64,000 nucleotides of DNA from Talpa occidentalis (lineage: Eukaryota; Chordata; Mammalia; Eulipotyphla; Talpidae), in contig NW_023601212.1 of NCBI RefSeq assembly GCF_014898055.3, positions 31,732,329-31,796,328 of the forward strand, in the 5' to 3' direction. A program made the position numbers and the translations under genes. Below, one piece after another: positions 11,038 through 24,000 of the stretch (positions are counted from its first letter, which is position 1; every line of letters starts with the position of its first letter). The notes under the pieces are model-generated. The model was given only the letters and a program-made list of their open reading frames with translations. It had not been told where the DNA came from and made no database searches.

Positions 11038-14000
11038 ATTCTTCCCCCCAGCCCACCCCAACCCCCAAAAGACTTTTTCTAAGAAAATTGGAAGAAACAG
11101 CTCCAGGCACATACACTTCAGCCCTGGGTTCTAATCCTGGGAAGTGGGAGCCAGGATCAGATCCCGATGCTCTGTGAAGTCTGTTTCTCCCTTGAAGCTA
11201 CTTTTTAATCCACCTTGCCCCCCCAAATAAAGGAAATTCAGGAAATTCCACATCTGAATCTCTGGATGAAAAGGACAAAGGAAAACAACTAAAATCAGTT
11301 TGACTGCAAATATTTCAGACCCCCAAATCCAAAATCAAGACAGAGACCATTGAAAAATATTAATCACGCCTCACCTCAATTCACTCTTGCTTGAGACCCC
11401 CCAAGAGCATGAACATGGGACACAGTCCCCTCCACAAAGGGGGTCACAGATCCTGCCAGCCCCACAGAACAAAGTCCCCTTTCTGTGGAGAAAGTGAAAT
11501 TTCAAAAGGCCCCTCATAAGACTCCTCTCACGGAGGTAAGCTCCTAGGGAGAAGGGCAGGGGAGACCATGGGGTTTCCTCCTCCTGTGAGGGTGAGGAAC
11601 ATATCACAGTCCATACACATTACATTACCCCACTCAAGCCAGGAACCTACTCAGCCTGGCCAACCAGCAGTCACGAAACAGCCTTCATATTGCTTATTGT
11701 CTTCCCCAAACGATTCCCAGACTCCCCAAGTGCCTGCAGCCTCAGGCCCCTTCAAGAATCATTTTGCCCTTTTCCTGGTCACCTAACCCTGAAACAGCTT
11801 TCCAGTCAAGACTCACTTTTCAGGGGCAGAAAACAGTCTGAGACCCAAGAATAGATTTTTATCTGAGCCACTTCTACTGCAAGGCTGCCACGCCACACAG
11901 GGGGAAGCTTGGAAGACCTCTGACTTCCCACCGATTGGCATGTGGACGTCCTAGGAAACTCACTAATGCTCATCCAATGGTCCGAAGGCAGGGGACAAAG
12001 GACATATGTTCCCTAGAAATGGCTGCAGCCCGATCACGCGCATACACCCACACCCTCACACGCTTGCACACAGCCAGCAACGTGTGTGTCTGGGACATCC
12101 TTGGCCTGCATCACAAGGAGAGAGGGGACCATATCCTTCCACTGCAGTTCTTAAAGGAAGGAGTAAAACAGCTCCTGGGGACGCAGGAAGGCTGCTGGCC
12201 TCCAAGGACACCATTGCAAGAAAGAACCCCTCTTTGGAGGAGAAATGAATGTGAGGCCACTGGGAGACAGGTTGGCCTTTCCCAAGCCTGGGGCTGCCCC
12301 AGCACAGCTGCTACCCAGCAGCCACCAGAAAGCATGGGCTTCCCTAATTTGGTCTGAAGTGCTGAGGTAAGGGGCACTGCCAGAGAAAGGAACAAGTCAG
12401 CACCAGTGTTAGCACTGGGGACATCTTGAGGTGGTGTGTCCCCAGGGAACACACGGACAGCATCTGAGGCACCACAGTCCTTACAACATCCTAAGGAAGC
12501 AAAGCATTCCACCTCATTTTCTCTTCCTGTGAAACCTCAGGGCCTAGAATTTGCAGCATGAGGCTCAGAAAGCTTGGCCAAATTTTCCTGATGTTCTGCA
12601 GACCTGATATCTCACAATTCATATTCCAGCAGAAATCCACCTTGCTGGAGGAACCATGCTGTGAGGTTACAAAGGCCACCTGGTGTGAGACCCCACCTCC
12701 AAGCCTGCACCCCACAAGAGGTACTCGGTGAGTCATTTTATGTGGGCATAGTGGCAGAGGTAATGCTGCCTCAAGAGGATGGAGTCTTCCAGCCTCTGCT
12801 TTTCCACTCACTGGAATTGCTGGCCCAGCAGTAATGTGAGTTGGACCCCCAGAGGAGTTCTCCCACACAGGCACCAGGCCCAACCTCGGGGAATGGGGCA
12901 GGAACTCTTTCGTTATGACTGTCAAGTTCAAAAATGAGCTGTGGTCATGTAACTTGCATGCAGTACCCCAAGGGTGGAGTTGGTCCCCGCTCACCAGGTG
13001 AGAGAAAGGAAGCACCGGGGTCTGTTTGGCAGAGAAGATTTCCTAAGATGGAAGCTCCCAGAAAGAGCAATTCTGGGTTCTCAGGGCCTCCCTTGTCTAG
13101 GTCATTGGACTGAGCCATTGGCAAACTGCAGCGAGACTAGTTAAAGCCTCCAATGCTTTGACTTGGCCAATGTCCAAGCAGGTAGAAGGGGAGCAGTGAA
13201 TGTCCCCTCACCCATTGAGACAGCAGCACCAAGAAGGAAATACTTCAAGGAAGCTCAGCGCCACCTTTACTGCAGGGCAGCTAGAAGGATGGCTCCTTTC
13301 ACAGGAAGAGAGCCCATGCAGCCCCATCCCCCATCAGGGCCTCTGCCCTTTTCTTGGGCAGCACCATTATCTTATTGGAAGAATCACTGTAAGGTAACCT
13401 CACAGAAGCTCTGGGTGCTAACAGTTTGAACTAGAACAAGATTTTGGCAGAGAAAGGATCAGAGCCCATGCCCCCAGCTACCACCCCTGTCACAAGCCAT
13501 CCCCATGCCTCAGCCAGGTCCACATAAATAGAACTGGACAAAGAGGGGGGGATCCAGAGCACCCCAGAAAACAGAGGCTTCCTAGCTTCGTCTGCTCCCA
13601 TCCCATTGGAGCGTGGGTCCATGGGGTGGAGGAGGCCCCAGGGCAAAGAGGAGTCGGCAGGCGGCACGTGGAGAGCAAGGAAGGGAGCCACAGGCGGGCT
13701 CCCCACAAGTGGCAATTAATCAATCTGGGGAATTAGCTCCCACAAAAGAAAAGGAGGAATCCAATCAGCGGCTTTGGAACAGCACTCCAGAGGGTGCCGA
13801 GCCAGAGGCAGATATAAATAGAGCTGCGGCAGCTCAGTGCTGAGCACAGATGGTTCCAGAATGGGAGGCCCTTTGGCCACAAGGCCGCTGGCTCCGGCTG
13901 GACCAAAAGGGACTGGCAGATGAGCTTGGGTTTGGGCCTGTCTCTCAGGCCTACTCTGAAGCAACTTCTGCTTCTGAAGCATGAGCCAAATGGTGGAAGG

Positions 14001-14316
14001 AGGAAAGATGCCAGTCTGGCCCTCTGCCTACCCACCCTTTGTCATCCAGGAGGCAAGAAATAAAGGCTTGGTTTAGTTCTCATTGCTGGACCCCCAAAGC
14101 AGATAGCCAGTAATCGTGGGAAGCCCACACTTATGCTCTGCATGGGAGAAGGTAGAGACAGAGAGTGAATTCGGCTGAGAAGGCATGAATTCTGTTTCAG
14201 GGAGAACAGCCAAGACAGAGACAGGGGGCACCCAGCCACAAGCCCCACGTCTGCTGCCTCTTCCTCCTCCTCTCATTGGCCACAGAAATCCATAGCACTT
14301 TGCTTCAATGTACATA

Positions 14317-14324
14317 TATATACA
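14317..14324 (-). promoter_or_regulatory. Pumilio-type motif UGUAUAUA
   Basis: A UGUANAUA match about 470 nt past the stop codon, inside a TA-rich simple stretch, so it may be chance. Confidence 0.35.
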
Positions 14325-14792
14325 CATAGAGAAACCCACCAACTACATACATGTGCATTTGTATCTATATCTATATATATGTAGGGTCTGGAAGACCGCA
14401 TGGAAGGCCAACCCACTTCCGAGACTTGAAAACCAGAAACAGAAGCAGAGAGCAGTAAAAGTCATTGCTTTCCTCTTCTTCACTTTCAAAGGTGTTTGAA
14501 GAGGTGAGAAAAACTAATCTAGTGAAGAAGGGAGAGGTGGGAGGAGGCAGATCTCCCTGTCCCCAGTTCACTTCTCGATCTCTACCTACAGAGAGAGCTC
14601 TGCCCCGAACCCCTGTCCTGGAAACGAGGACTCAGAGGAGACCCCCCTACTCTGGCAGGAGCGGGGGCAAGCTGAGGTCTAAGGCCCTCCTCTGAGAAGA
14701 AGGATGAGGGGGGGCAGCACACCCTTCATCGTACACCCCGCCTCCCCTCAGCCTGGCATCCTTGCTCTGGGGGCGCTCAGAATCGTGTGGTG

Positions 14793-15001
14793 TCACAGCA
14801 GAGTAGCGTGGCCGGGGTCGTCCTGGTCCATGCTGTTGAGAATTGCCGTCTGGTCTTCTGGAAGCTGGCGGTGATACAAGTCTGAGAGCCGGGCAAAAGG
14901 GTCAGGCCGGGAATGTCTCTTCTTCTTTCGGAGGCAGACAGCTTCATCGGGCCACAGAACCTGAGAGTTTGGAAGCTGCTGAGCCTGGGAGGCAGAACCG
15001 T
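14793..15001 (-). CDS. IGSF9B: IGSF9B exon 20, last coding exon with PDZ ligand
   Basis: 209 nt coding, residues about 1372-1440; stop TGA at 14795-14793. The acceptor is CCTAG|ACGGTT. It reads [20 protein letters not shown], then a basic patch [20 protein letters not shown], and ends [11 protein letters not shown]. The last residues T-L-L fit a type I PDZ ligand (S/T-x-hydrophobic), the kind of end by which IgSF9b is reported to bind S-SCAM. Confidence 0.94.
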
Positions 15002-18000
15002 CTAGGAGAAGGGGTTGGGCACGCGGGAAAATGAAAAGAAAAGAAAGTGGGTGACAGGCAGAGCACAGCCTCACACACTCATCTCCCTCTGCCTGGGCCA
15101 CTACTCGGGATGTCTAGCATTAAGACAAAGAATCCCGAGCGTCTGGGAGACCAAAGCAAACTGCAGTGAAAGAACCACCTTCTTCACCACAGTGAACCCA
15201 CCTCTGCTCCACTGGCTCCGCAGCCATCCAAGAAGTACAATGGACATGACTTTCTATAGATCCATAGATCTGGTCAGTCAATATTTCTTTTCTATCTTTT
15301 ATTTAGTATTTAGTACATCTATTTAAAATCTTTTATCTATCTTTTTTCTTTTAATAAAGAAGTATCAATGCCTACTACCAGGTATCACCCTAGGTACCAG
15401 GGGTCAGGGTTTCTAACAGGTGGGAATGCAGTGCATCTTTTCTATCTTTTCCCAAGCAGTGATCAGCTTTACCCAAGACTCTCTTAAGTGCCACCAAGCC
15501 AGACCCTGCCCTTCCCGCACTGCAGGGTCTCCTCTCTGTCACATGGCCAGTCTGGAGACACAGTGGGACACCCTTGCTTTCTAGATTATACTTCAAAGTG
15601 ACAGCAAAAAGGAAGAGGCAAACTGTAAAGACAAAAAATACAAAAATAAAATTTTCAGATAAGAAAAGTGCTATGAAAAAAGACAAAATAGGGTCATGTG
15701 AGAGCAAATGACTAAGTCACTGCTTCTGCTCTCAGAAAGAGTAACACTTGAGTTCAGTCTTGAATATGCGCCTCCCGAAGATCTGAGGGAAAAGTGTTCC
15801 CAACAAAAAGAACAGTCAGAATGAAAGCCCAAGTTAAGAGCAAATCTGGCAGGTTCCCCCAACAGAAGGAAGGCATCGCAGCGGAAGCAGAGAGAACAGA
15901 GGATGGTGAAGCAGAAGAGACTGACAAGTCATCACCAGAAGTTTGAAATCTGTTCTGGCTACAGCGAGAAGCTTCTGGAAGGTTTTAATCAGAATTGTGC
16001 ATGCATATGTAGGTGCACGCATGCATAACTGAAAGAGAGAGGATGTTATAACGTTTCCTAAACATCACCCTGGTTGCTATGTGTAGAATATTCTGTAGAA
16101 GAAGCAAGGAGGAAGCCACAACAGTCAAGGCAAGAGATAACAATGACTCAGAAGTTAGTTTTAGCAGCTGAGACAGAAACAAGCAGTCAGATACAGAATA
16201 CATTTTATAAATTGACCCAACAGACCTTACCAGGTGTTCTGGATGAAAGATGCGAGAGCAAGAACCAAGGTTGAAGTAGCCTGCACAACTGGGTAGATAG
16301 CAGTGCTATTTATGAAACTGGGGAGGAGCTGAAGATAAACACATTTGGAGAGGATAATCAATAACTCTATTTTGGACATTTTAAAGGCTTATAAAGCATC
16401 GAAGAGTATGTTCAGCAGGCAGCTAGAAACATGAGACTTGAGCTTAGGGAAGAGATCAGGGCAAAAACAGACTTATGAGAGTTGTTAGACCAGGGAACAG
16501 AACAGGAAAGAATATAGGCACTTATATGATGTGACCTTTGTAAAACAAAGATGACAGATAGACAGACAGATGGACCTTAAATTAAAATGGCTTTGCCTCA
16601 ATTTCTCACACAAATTCTAAAAAAAACACATTTTCTTTTTCTCTCTCAGCAATCCTGTCTGCAAAATAATAGGAAACAGCACCACCCAAAAGGCTAAGTG
16701 AGAAATAAGCACTCAGCATCTTCCGAAACTTCAAGGAGCCTCTGGGTAGCATTTTTCCATAAGCCCATCTCTAAAGAAAGTCCCTCTGCAGGGGTCACTC
16801 AGATTGCAAGGATGCTGTTCAGCAGTCTCCTTTGACAGCCTATCACAACATGTCTGAAGCCACTGGTACAAAAGGCGTCTATGATAAAGAGTGAGAAATT
16901 TTCTAGGTCTAGAAAACAACTGAGTTATTTTACACTATCTTAGAAGCTACCTATTAATGCTAGATAAACTTAGACATAGTTCAATAGAGGTGTCTTGTCT
17001 ACAAGATAAGGAGATTTCACTTTCTCACTAAGAAAAGCCAACCTGTTGGGGTTGCCATGGTGCCTCGGCACTGAGTAGGGTCCAATAATCACCATGTCCA
17101 ACGAGAAGACCCAAAATAATAAAGAAAACTATAAGGAGCTAAGCTGGAACAAGTCATATTGCTGAGCGAAAAAAATAAGATACTAAGAGACTACTTTCAT
17201 CGTTCAAAAATAAAAATCCATTCAAAGAACAGGATATATTGCATGTCTAGGATGTTCCTAAAAGGATGCATAGCACCAAGTGGGAGGAGACACAATCAGG
17301 AGGGCAATCAGAGCATTTAACTATATCCGCATTTTTATAGGAAAATTATATTGGAAAGTCATGTTGAGAAGAACAAGATAAGCTGGTGGATGCAATTCTA
17401 GAGGAAACCCAAGGTTGGGCTCCTGAGCCAATAATCCCATAATAATGGCAGGGCGAGGTGGAGAGAGGAGCAGGGCGCTTCCTGCCATTTACCGGATCGT
17501 TTCTTTGACTTCGAAGAGCCCTTAGATGACTTTTTGGGCTTCTTTATCCGTTGGTATTTCAGAGCCTCCAGCCTCTCAGGTGCAGCAGCATTCCCGGGTG
17601 CAGGTGGATGTGTTCTGGAAGGGACAATTAGAGAGGCACAGGTAAGCTCCCCAAGAGGGAGCTTTGGAAGAGAGGCTGGAAGGAATCCAACTAGTGGGCC
17701 CAGAGGAAGACAGGACAGTTCTGTGGGGTCCCAGGGTCCACGACGGTTCCTTGCCACCTGCCTTTCTATCACTCCTGGAAGGAAGAAAACCCAGTAGAAC
17801 GTTCCAGCAGCAGGAGGCCTACCTCAGATGGAAACCAGGCTGCAGGGCAATCAGAAGACCTAGGAAAGGGAGAGAGACTTTAATACGAGCCCCATGGCGT
17901 AGAACTCAAGCTGTGAGGAATAAAGTCGGAGAAGGGAACAGCGCCAATATCTGAAGTTCTTAGAAACCATCACAATCAAGACCTTTAAAAACGAAAAATA

Positions 18001-21000
18001 AAATGGCAAATTAAAGTGGGTGGTGATCAACCCCAACCCCAATTAACTGTCCTCCTCCAAACAAGAGAAAGTCAGAACTAAATAAGAAACCCAACGCCCA
18101 GTGAGATGGAGGAACCTCAAACCCAGTTTCAAGGGGCTTCTCCCTTCAGCCCCTGGATTTGGGCAGAACCCCAATAGCCAAGTGCAGCAAATCCTTTAGG
18201 AGGGGTGTCTCCCTGACCCTCTGCAGACAGGGCTGAGATTTCATCAGTCATGTCAGAGAACAGGAGAGGGTAGAAGCAGATTGTGATGGTTACAGTGTCC
18301 AAACCTGGCAACCTTGCAAAGCCCTGGCCATTGGTAGTGAGCATCCAGTGAACCTCTATATTTTAAGATTCAATGGAGAAATGGGGGTTGGTGGGAAGGG
18401 AGACCATATAGATGATCTCTTTCTCCTCCACTTATAGAGTGGATGTTGCCATTTGCCTGACAGATCAATTTTTCATGGTTTAGACAAAGTCAGCACATTA
18501 GAGGGAGTCGTACAGACCAGGTAACAAAGGGTACCAGGCTGAAAGGAGAGACTGTCTGTGACAATCGTGCATATTGGAGAGAATTTTCCAAGAGCCATAA
18601 AAGAAGAAAATCTAGAAGATATGTTCTCAAAGCCATTTCTTGTCAAAGGAAGCCAAACTTGAAGCCTGAGGAATAAAAGCAGAAAGAGAGAGACAGATTG
18701 CTCTTTCTTTCCCATGGGTGCTGCCATTAGCACAAGGTCGGGGGTGCGGGCACTCTGCCTCCACCCCCACATCTCCCTCTTCCATCTCCATCACAACTGG
18801 TTTGGGTATATCCTGATTAATAGAAGTAGGCCAGCCAGCCCTGTGAGGGAGAGGAAATCCCCAATGTTGAGCAGCAGTCTGAGGTATAAAAAAATGACCA
18901 AGGGATACAAAGACTGCAGCCCCACCTCCCCAACACCAGATAGCTTTACTGGGATGAGGGAAGAAAAAAAAACTTACAGACTAATTGCAGACAAGCCTCT
19001 GGTCTCTGGGGGTTGACAATGAAGCAACCTCCATCTTCTTTGATGGATGTCATCATTCCACAGCCCTTTAGTAAATAAAGTATCAAGAATCTGCTCCAAA
19101 GTTCAGATCAGAGACAACTTCTGGGTTGGAAAAGGTCACCTGAGCGCACAGAGCTAAGAAGTCCCACCTACACGTGCACTGCACACGCACAGTCTTGTAG
19201 GAAAGTCATCCAACTCACCATTGGAAGTCAGGTCTTCCACCCCCATAGACCCCAATCTGCCAACACCCCATTCCTTCCTCTTTCACAAACTCCAGAGTCT
19301 ACCTACAGAGAGTCCTCAGCAGTGGCAGTAGCTGGAAGGGAGTTTGGAAGGTAGGCAAAGGATGAAGCTGGCTAGGGTGTGAGGAAGCATGATTTCCAAT
19401 GCTGGTCAAATGTCCTCACCCCATTCTCATCCTTGACTATTGCTTCTTCACGCTGCCTAAAAGGAAAATCAAAGATATGAATCTATTGTTGATCTGTCCC
19501 CCAGGCCTGGCCAGCCTTTGAAGAGAGACATACAAGAAGAGGGTGACATCTGACCCGAGGAGACGTGTGGGTGCTACAACACAATCCGGGGTGGATGAGG
19601 CATGAGATTAACTGGCACAGAGCACCCCTGAAAATTCTATGGATTCTCCAAGACATTATATTCCAGATAGGCTATTATTGTTACATTCAATATGTTATCA
19701 CTATTATTATTTTTATCATGTAGCATTTATTCACCACTTACCAAGCCAGGCAATATTCTATGTTCTCTACAACCATTTTCTTCCATCCTTACAACTCTAA
19801 GGGGTAAGAACTACACTGACCCCATTTTTCATATTGAGACACTGAAATGGGAGTGGTTCAGTAGCTTGGCCAATCATCCATTATGTGATGGAGCCAAGAC
19901 TCTCAAGAAAGTTGAACACTCTTCTAATTTCTTCCTGAAGTAATAGGCACAGCAGCCACACAGAAGAAAAGCACTGCGTCCCCCCCTTATAGAGACGCCT
20001 GCGGCCCTGGGCCCGCACACAGCAACCACCCCAATGTTCCCTGCGGCAGTGGCAGAGCCAGTAAGACAGACAGGGCTGGGGAAAGCTGGCTCAAGTTAGG
20101 TCTGAAGGCAAAAAATTCCCAAACTGGAATGATCCATCCAGGGGGGTTGCCAATTTGTGCTGGTGAAAGAGCCAAGCTCCAGGCCTTCCAGGACACCTGC
20201 TGTCCACCTGCCCCCACGTTGGACCCAGTGCTCCCAGACAGGACAAAAGAAGACTCCTGGCTGTACCAAGCCACTCCCAATGCAGGAGAGAAAAATAAAA
20301 ACAAGTTTCTGGCAGGATAGGAGGGAGGGAAGGGAAGAAGGAGAAAGAAAAAGGCAGGGGAAGGAGGGGACCAAAAGGGGTCTCTATGTTTAGCCAATCA
20401 TACAGAAAAGACATAGGAAATGTGTTCCAACAACTTTACCTGCAGCCTACAAAGCCCATTGGAATCAAATTGCCACCCTTTCTAGGAAGGGTGCCCATGT
20501 TCCCCAGTCAATGTCAAGCTCACCTGGGGAACTTTCCGGTAATGGAGTTTTTGGTTCTGACATGTCTCAGACAGTAGGAAGTTTGGGTTAAGCGACTCTA
20601 TCCCAGCCTGGGAATAAAGCCTCAACGTGAACCTGGGACTGGCCGGTAGCCTACCCTATTAGAACATCACCCAGCCCTGGACAACCCAGGGTCACATTCT
20701 CTTCTGAGTCAACCTCAATTCTTCTAAAACATACAACAAATTCAGCAAACTCAGGGGTTCTCCTCCCAGGAAGTAAGAAAGGTAAAGTTTTAAAGCCCAG
20801 AGTGTGCTCTGGATCTTCCACAGCATATTCCCCATAAATTCTCAGTCTCCGTCCCACTGGTATTTCTTTACACACAAGAACTAGCAGTAAATGCCTAGAA
20901 TTTGCTTTAATACTTGCTTTCTCTTTTCATAAAATCCATGCAAAACCCAAATCACAACTATTTAGCCCAAGAGCCCATAGCTGCTTAGCTCTCTGCTTAT

Positions 21001-24000
21001 CCAGAGCAGCAGAGGCAAGACACAGCCAAGTTCACACGTGGCAAAAGCACAGGACAGAAAGTTCAAACTCCAGGGCCCTCGGAGCCGACCGTCACACCCG
21101 GCCACCAGGCAGAAGTGATTTAAAGAGCACGCTGTCCTCCTCACTGCCTGCTCACCTGTGTTCTGTGGATGAGAGGTCGGGGAAGATCCCCTGGGGTTCG
21201 AGGTGCAGCCAGGACAAAGGTGAACCCATGGTCCATATCCAAAATAGAAGAACAGGACCTGCAGCCAGCTCCTGCCCAGTTTTGACCAGATGGCACCTTT
21301 TTAGTGGGATCAGGGTACAAACCAGTGCCGGGCAGGGTTATTTCCCTAGGGGAAAATAACCCTTCCTAGGGCTCACCTGGTAAAAGGGGGCACAACCCAC
21401 ACTCCCAGACCCACCTGCGTCATCCAGGCCACGGTCGCTATTAACAGGAAAAGGAATTCAGGGAGATGTGAGAACAGGGCTACTGCGGGCCTCAGACAGG
21501 GAGCCCAGAAAACCACCAGGCAAGGGACGGGGCCACGCAGTACAACTCCCAGGTTTGAGGTGGGAGTTGGGAAGAGGAGCAGAGGGGAGAGAGAAAGGAG
21601 GAGAGGAGGGAAACAACTGTGGGTCTGGGGAGAAGGAACAGGAGAGAATTGAAGGAAACAGGAACAGAGCGAGAACGAACGTAGACAAGACGTGTCACAT
21701 CTCCAAGCCAGACCGAGTGGAGACACATGCAAAGGCGCAGCATGAAGACAGCGTCTGAAGAGGAGCCGGACGCCTCCCAATGGCCCCAGCAGCTATGGCA
21801 ACCGGCAACCAGGTGGCTCTCAGCAAGCAGGTGAGCAGCGTGGCTCCTGCCGCCCAGCACAGGGATGGTCTAACCTGAGGCTGCAAGGAGGATCTCATTC
21901 TCCTAGGCTGGGGATGCTGGCCAGGCCCCGGAGGAAACAAGGCTCCCTCCTCGCTGCCCTTGGTTTCTGGGTTTGCCACAGCAGTGAGAGGACAGCTCGG
22001 CAGTCTCGGCGCTGGCGCGAGGGGCAAGGGGGCTCGATGTGGGAGGAGGGTCACAGGTCCAGTGGGGGGAGGGGTGGGGACGGAGGGTGACAATAACAGT
22101 AATAAATGAGAAGAGGTCCAGGTCCTTATCAGGACTGGAATGACAGTGGTCCTGGGACATCACACCTCTGGGGGCCACAGAGGGGTCATAATTGGGGAAC
22201 AAGGAGGGAGAGCAGGGGACAGGGGGGGCGGTCCAGTCACTGTCACTTTGGAGAGTCCAGCCAGCGAGATGCAGGAGCAGGTGGGCTCAAAACTATTTTC
22301 TACGCCCTCCATGCTCTCTCCAGTGCTAACAGCCACAATGCACCTGGTCGGCCTCGTACACAATCTCAGGCTTTCTCGGCTGCTGACAGTTTTATAGCTG
22401 CAGATCATAAAGTAACAGCAAGGCCGTCCTCCCTATGGGAGGCAGTACTTGTGACTGAAGGAGATTTGGAGTTTCAAGTTAGGATCACCGGCCTAGCTAA
22501 CAGCTCCCCTGGGGCCTCCAGGGAGGCTCTGTTCCCAGCCAAGTGCCCCGCGCCTGCAGCTGCACAAGTTAGGGTGTCCATGGCAAAAAGCAGCGTCTTC
22601 TTGGTCACCCTCAGAGACAGAAAGCCTCAGGGAGCTCTAAAAGCCTCCTGAAAAGAATTGACACCCTATAAAATGCCCATTCCCGAGACCTCCACTGGAA
22701 GGCTAGAGCAGGCATCGAGGAGGGCAGGCGGGGCCTCAAGTTTGGGTTTTTGTGCCTCTCACCAGCAAGACTTTCTTCTGCTTAGGAAGTCTGTTCTCTC
22801 CACTCCCCCAACACCCACCCAGTGCCTCCCAAGACCCTTTCCCTAAACTGTGACCCAAGGGCCTGGCCTGCCCCTGTCCTAGCAGGACTGCAGGAGACAT
22901 ATCCTGAGGACCTGGCTACTGTGGGAAGGTGCTGGGCCCCACCCCACCCCCATGCTCCTTGAGAGGGCTGAATGTTGGTAAGATCCCAAGAAGACAGTGA
23001 GGGACCAGCAACCCCAGGGGAAGAGCTGGGGGATGGGAAGTGGGGATGGGAGAGGGTTAGGGAGGAAGCAGAGCACTCTGCCTGAGGCTACTGGGAAAAC
23101 TAGGCAGAAGACGTGGGGGAGCGGTGCAGGTGTTTCTGGTCACCATCGTGGCCCCAGACAGATCTCCAAGGGTGCAGAGATGCAAAGCCGATCTCAGGCA
23201 TTCTAGGTCCCTCAGGGTGCATGCAGAGTCCCAGGGGCCTCTGTGGGAAGCTCTAGGTGTGTCAGCAGCAGGATGGCGAGGTGTCTGAGTGAGGAAAACT
23301 GCAAGGAGGCTCCAGGGGGAGGGCTTGACATGGGGGTGGAGGGTCAGAAGCTGCAGCTAGGCAGTGCCCGAGCGTGGCCTGGTGGGGCTGTTGGAGCAGC
23401 ATGATGTGGGGAACCCAGAAGCCATGGGGAATTGAGGAGCGGAGGCTGCTGCCCCCACAAAGGGGGTGAGGGGACATGGTTTGGATTCCCCTGTCAAGGA
23501 AGCGATGGCCCTGCCAAAGCCCCATCCGCCTGTCCACCCCCCCGCCCCACCCCAGCCGTGGAGCTCCCTTACCTATTGAGCTGAGGAGAGGCTTGTCTCG
23601 ACAACACTGCCCAGATAGCTGAGATCAATCAGAAACAAAGCAGTTATCAACACGGGCCATGGGGGGACCACCCACGCACACCCAGAGGGGAGGAGGGGGG
23701 GAGCACAGGGACCAGAGAACCGACAAGCGAGGCCAGAGAATGGGGTGAGGGGAAGGAGAGGAGAGAGACAGAAAATCAGACGGCACGATGGGACGAAGCA
23801 GATGAGAGCGCGGTACAAGCACAGACGACAGGGCTGCGCGCACAGCATCTCCTGCACAGACACAGGTGCCCGAGGCTCGGCGCCTGCCTGGGCGCCCACC
23901 TGGCTCTCCGCTGGGGCTGGAGCTTGCTGGAGCTCTCCTGTTCCCTGGGCCCACTCCCCTCTCCCCCCCACCAGGAGCAGGGTGGGGGTGGGAGGTGAGG

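Larger units (their letters stand above)
3040..14792 (-). other. IGSF9B: Probable IGSF9B 3' untranslated region (long isoform)
   Basis: About 11.7 kb follow the stop codon. I see no convincing exon, no SINE, L1, MIR or L2 in it, while young SINEs appear right beyond it, which is what a long constrained UTR would look like. It contains short CA and TA/GATA-type microsatellites (3947-3990, 7948-7990, 8382-8475, 14310-14385), AU-rich patches and four Pumilio-type octamers on the transcript strand. The 3' end is proposed from the AATAAA at 3063-3058; shorter forms could end elsewhere. Confidence 0.6.

Noticed and set aside
22106..22651. 181-codon plus-strand open frame
   Set aside because: Antisense in intron 18; composition-driven, no homology recognised.
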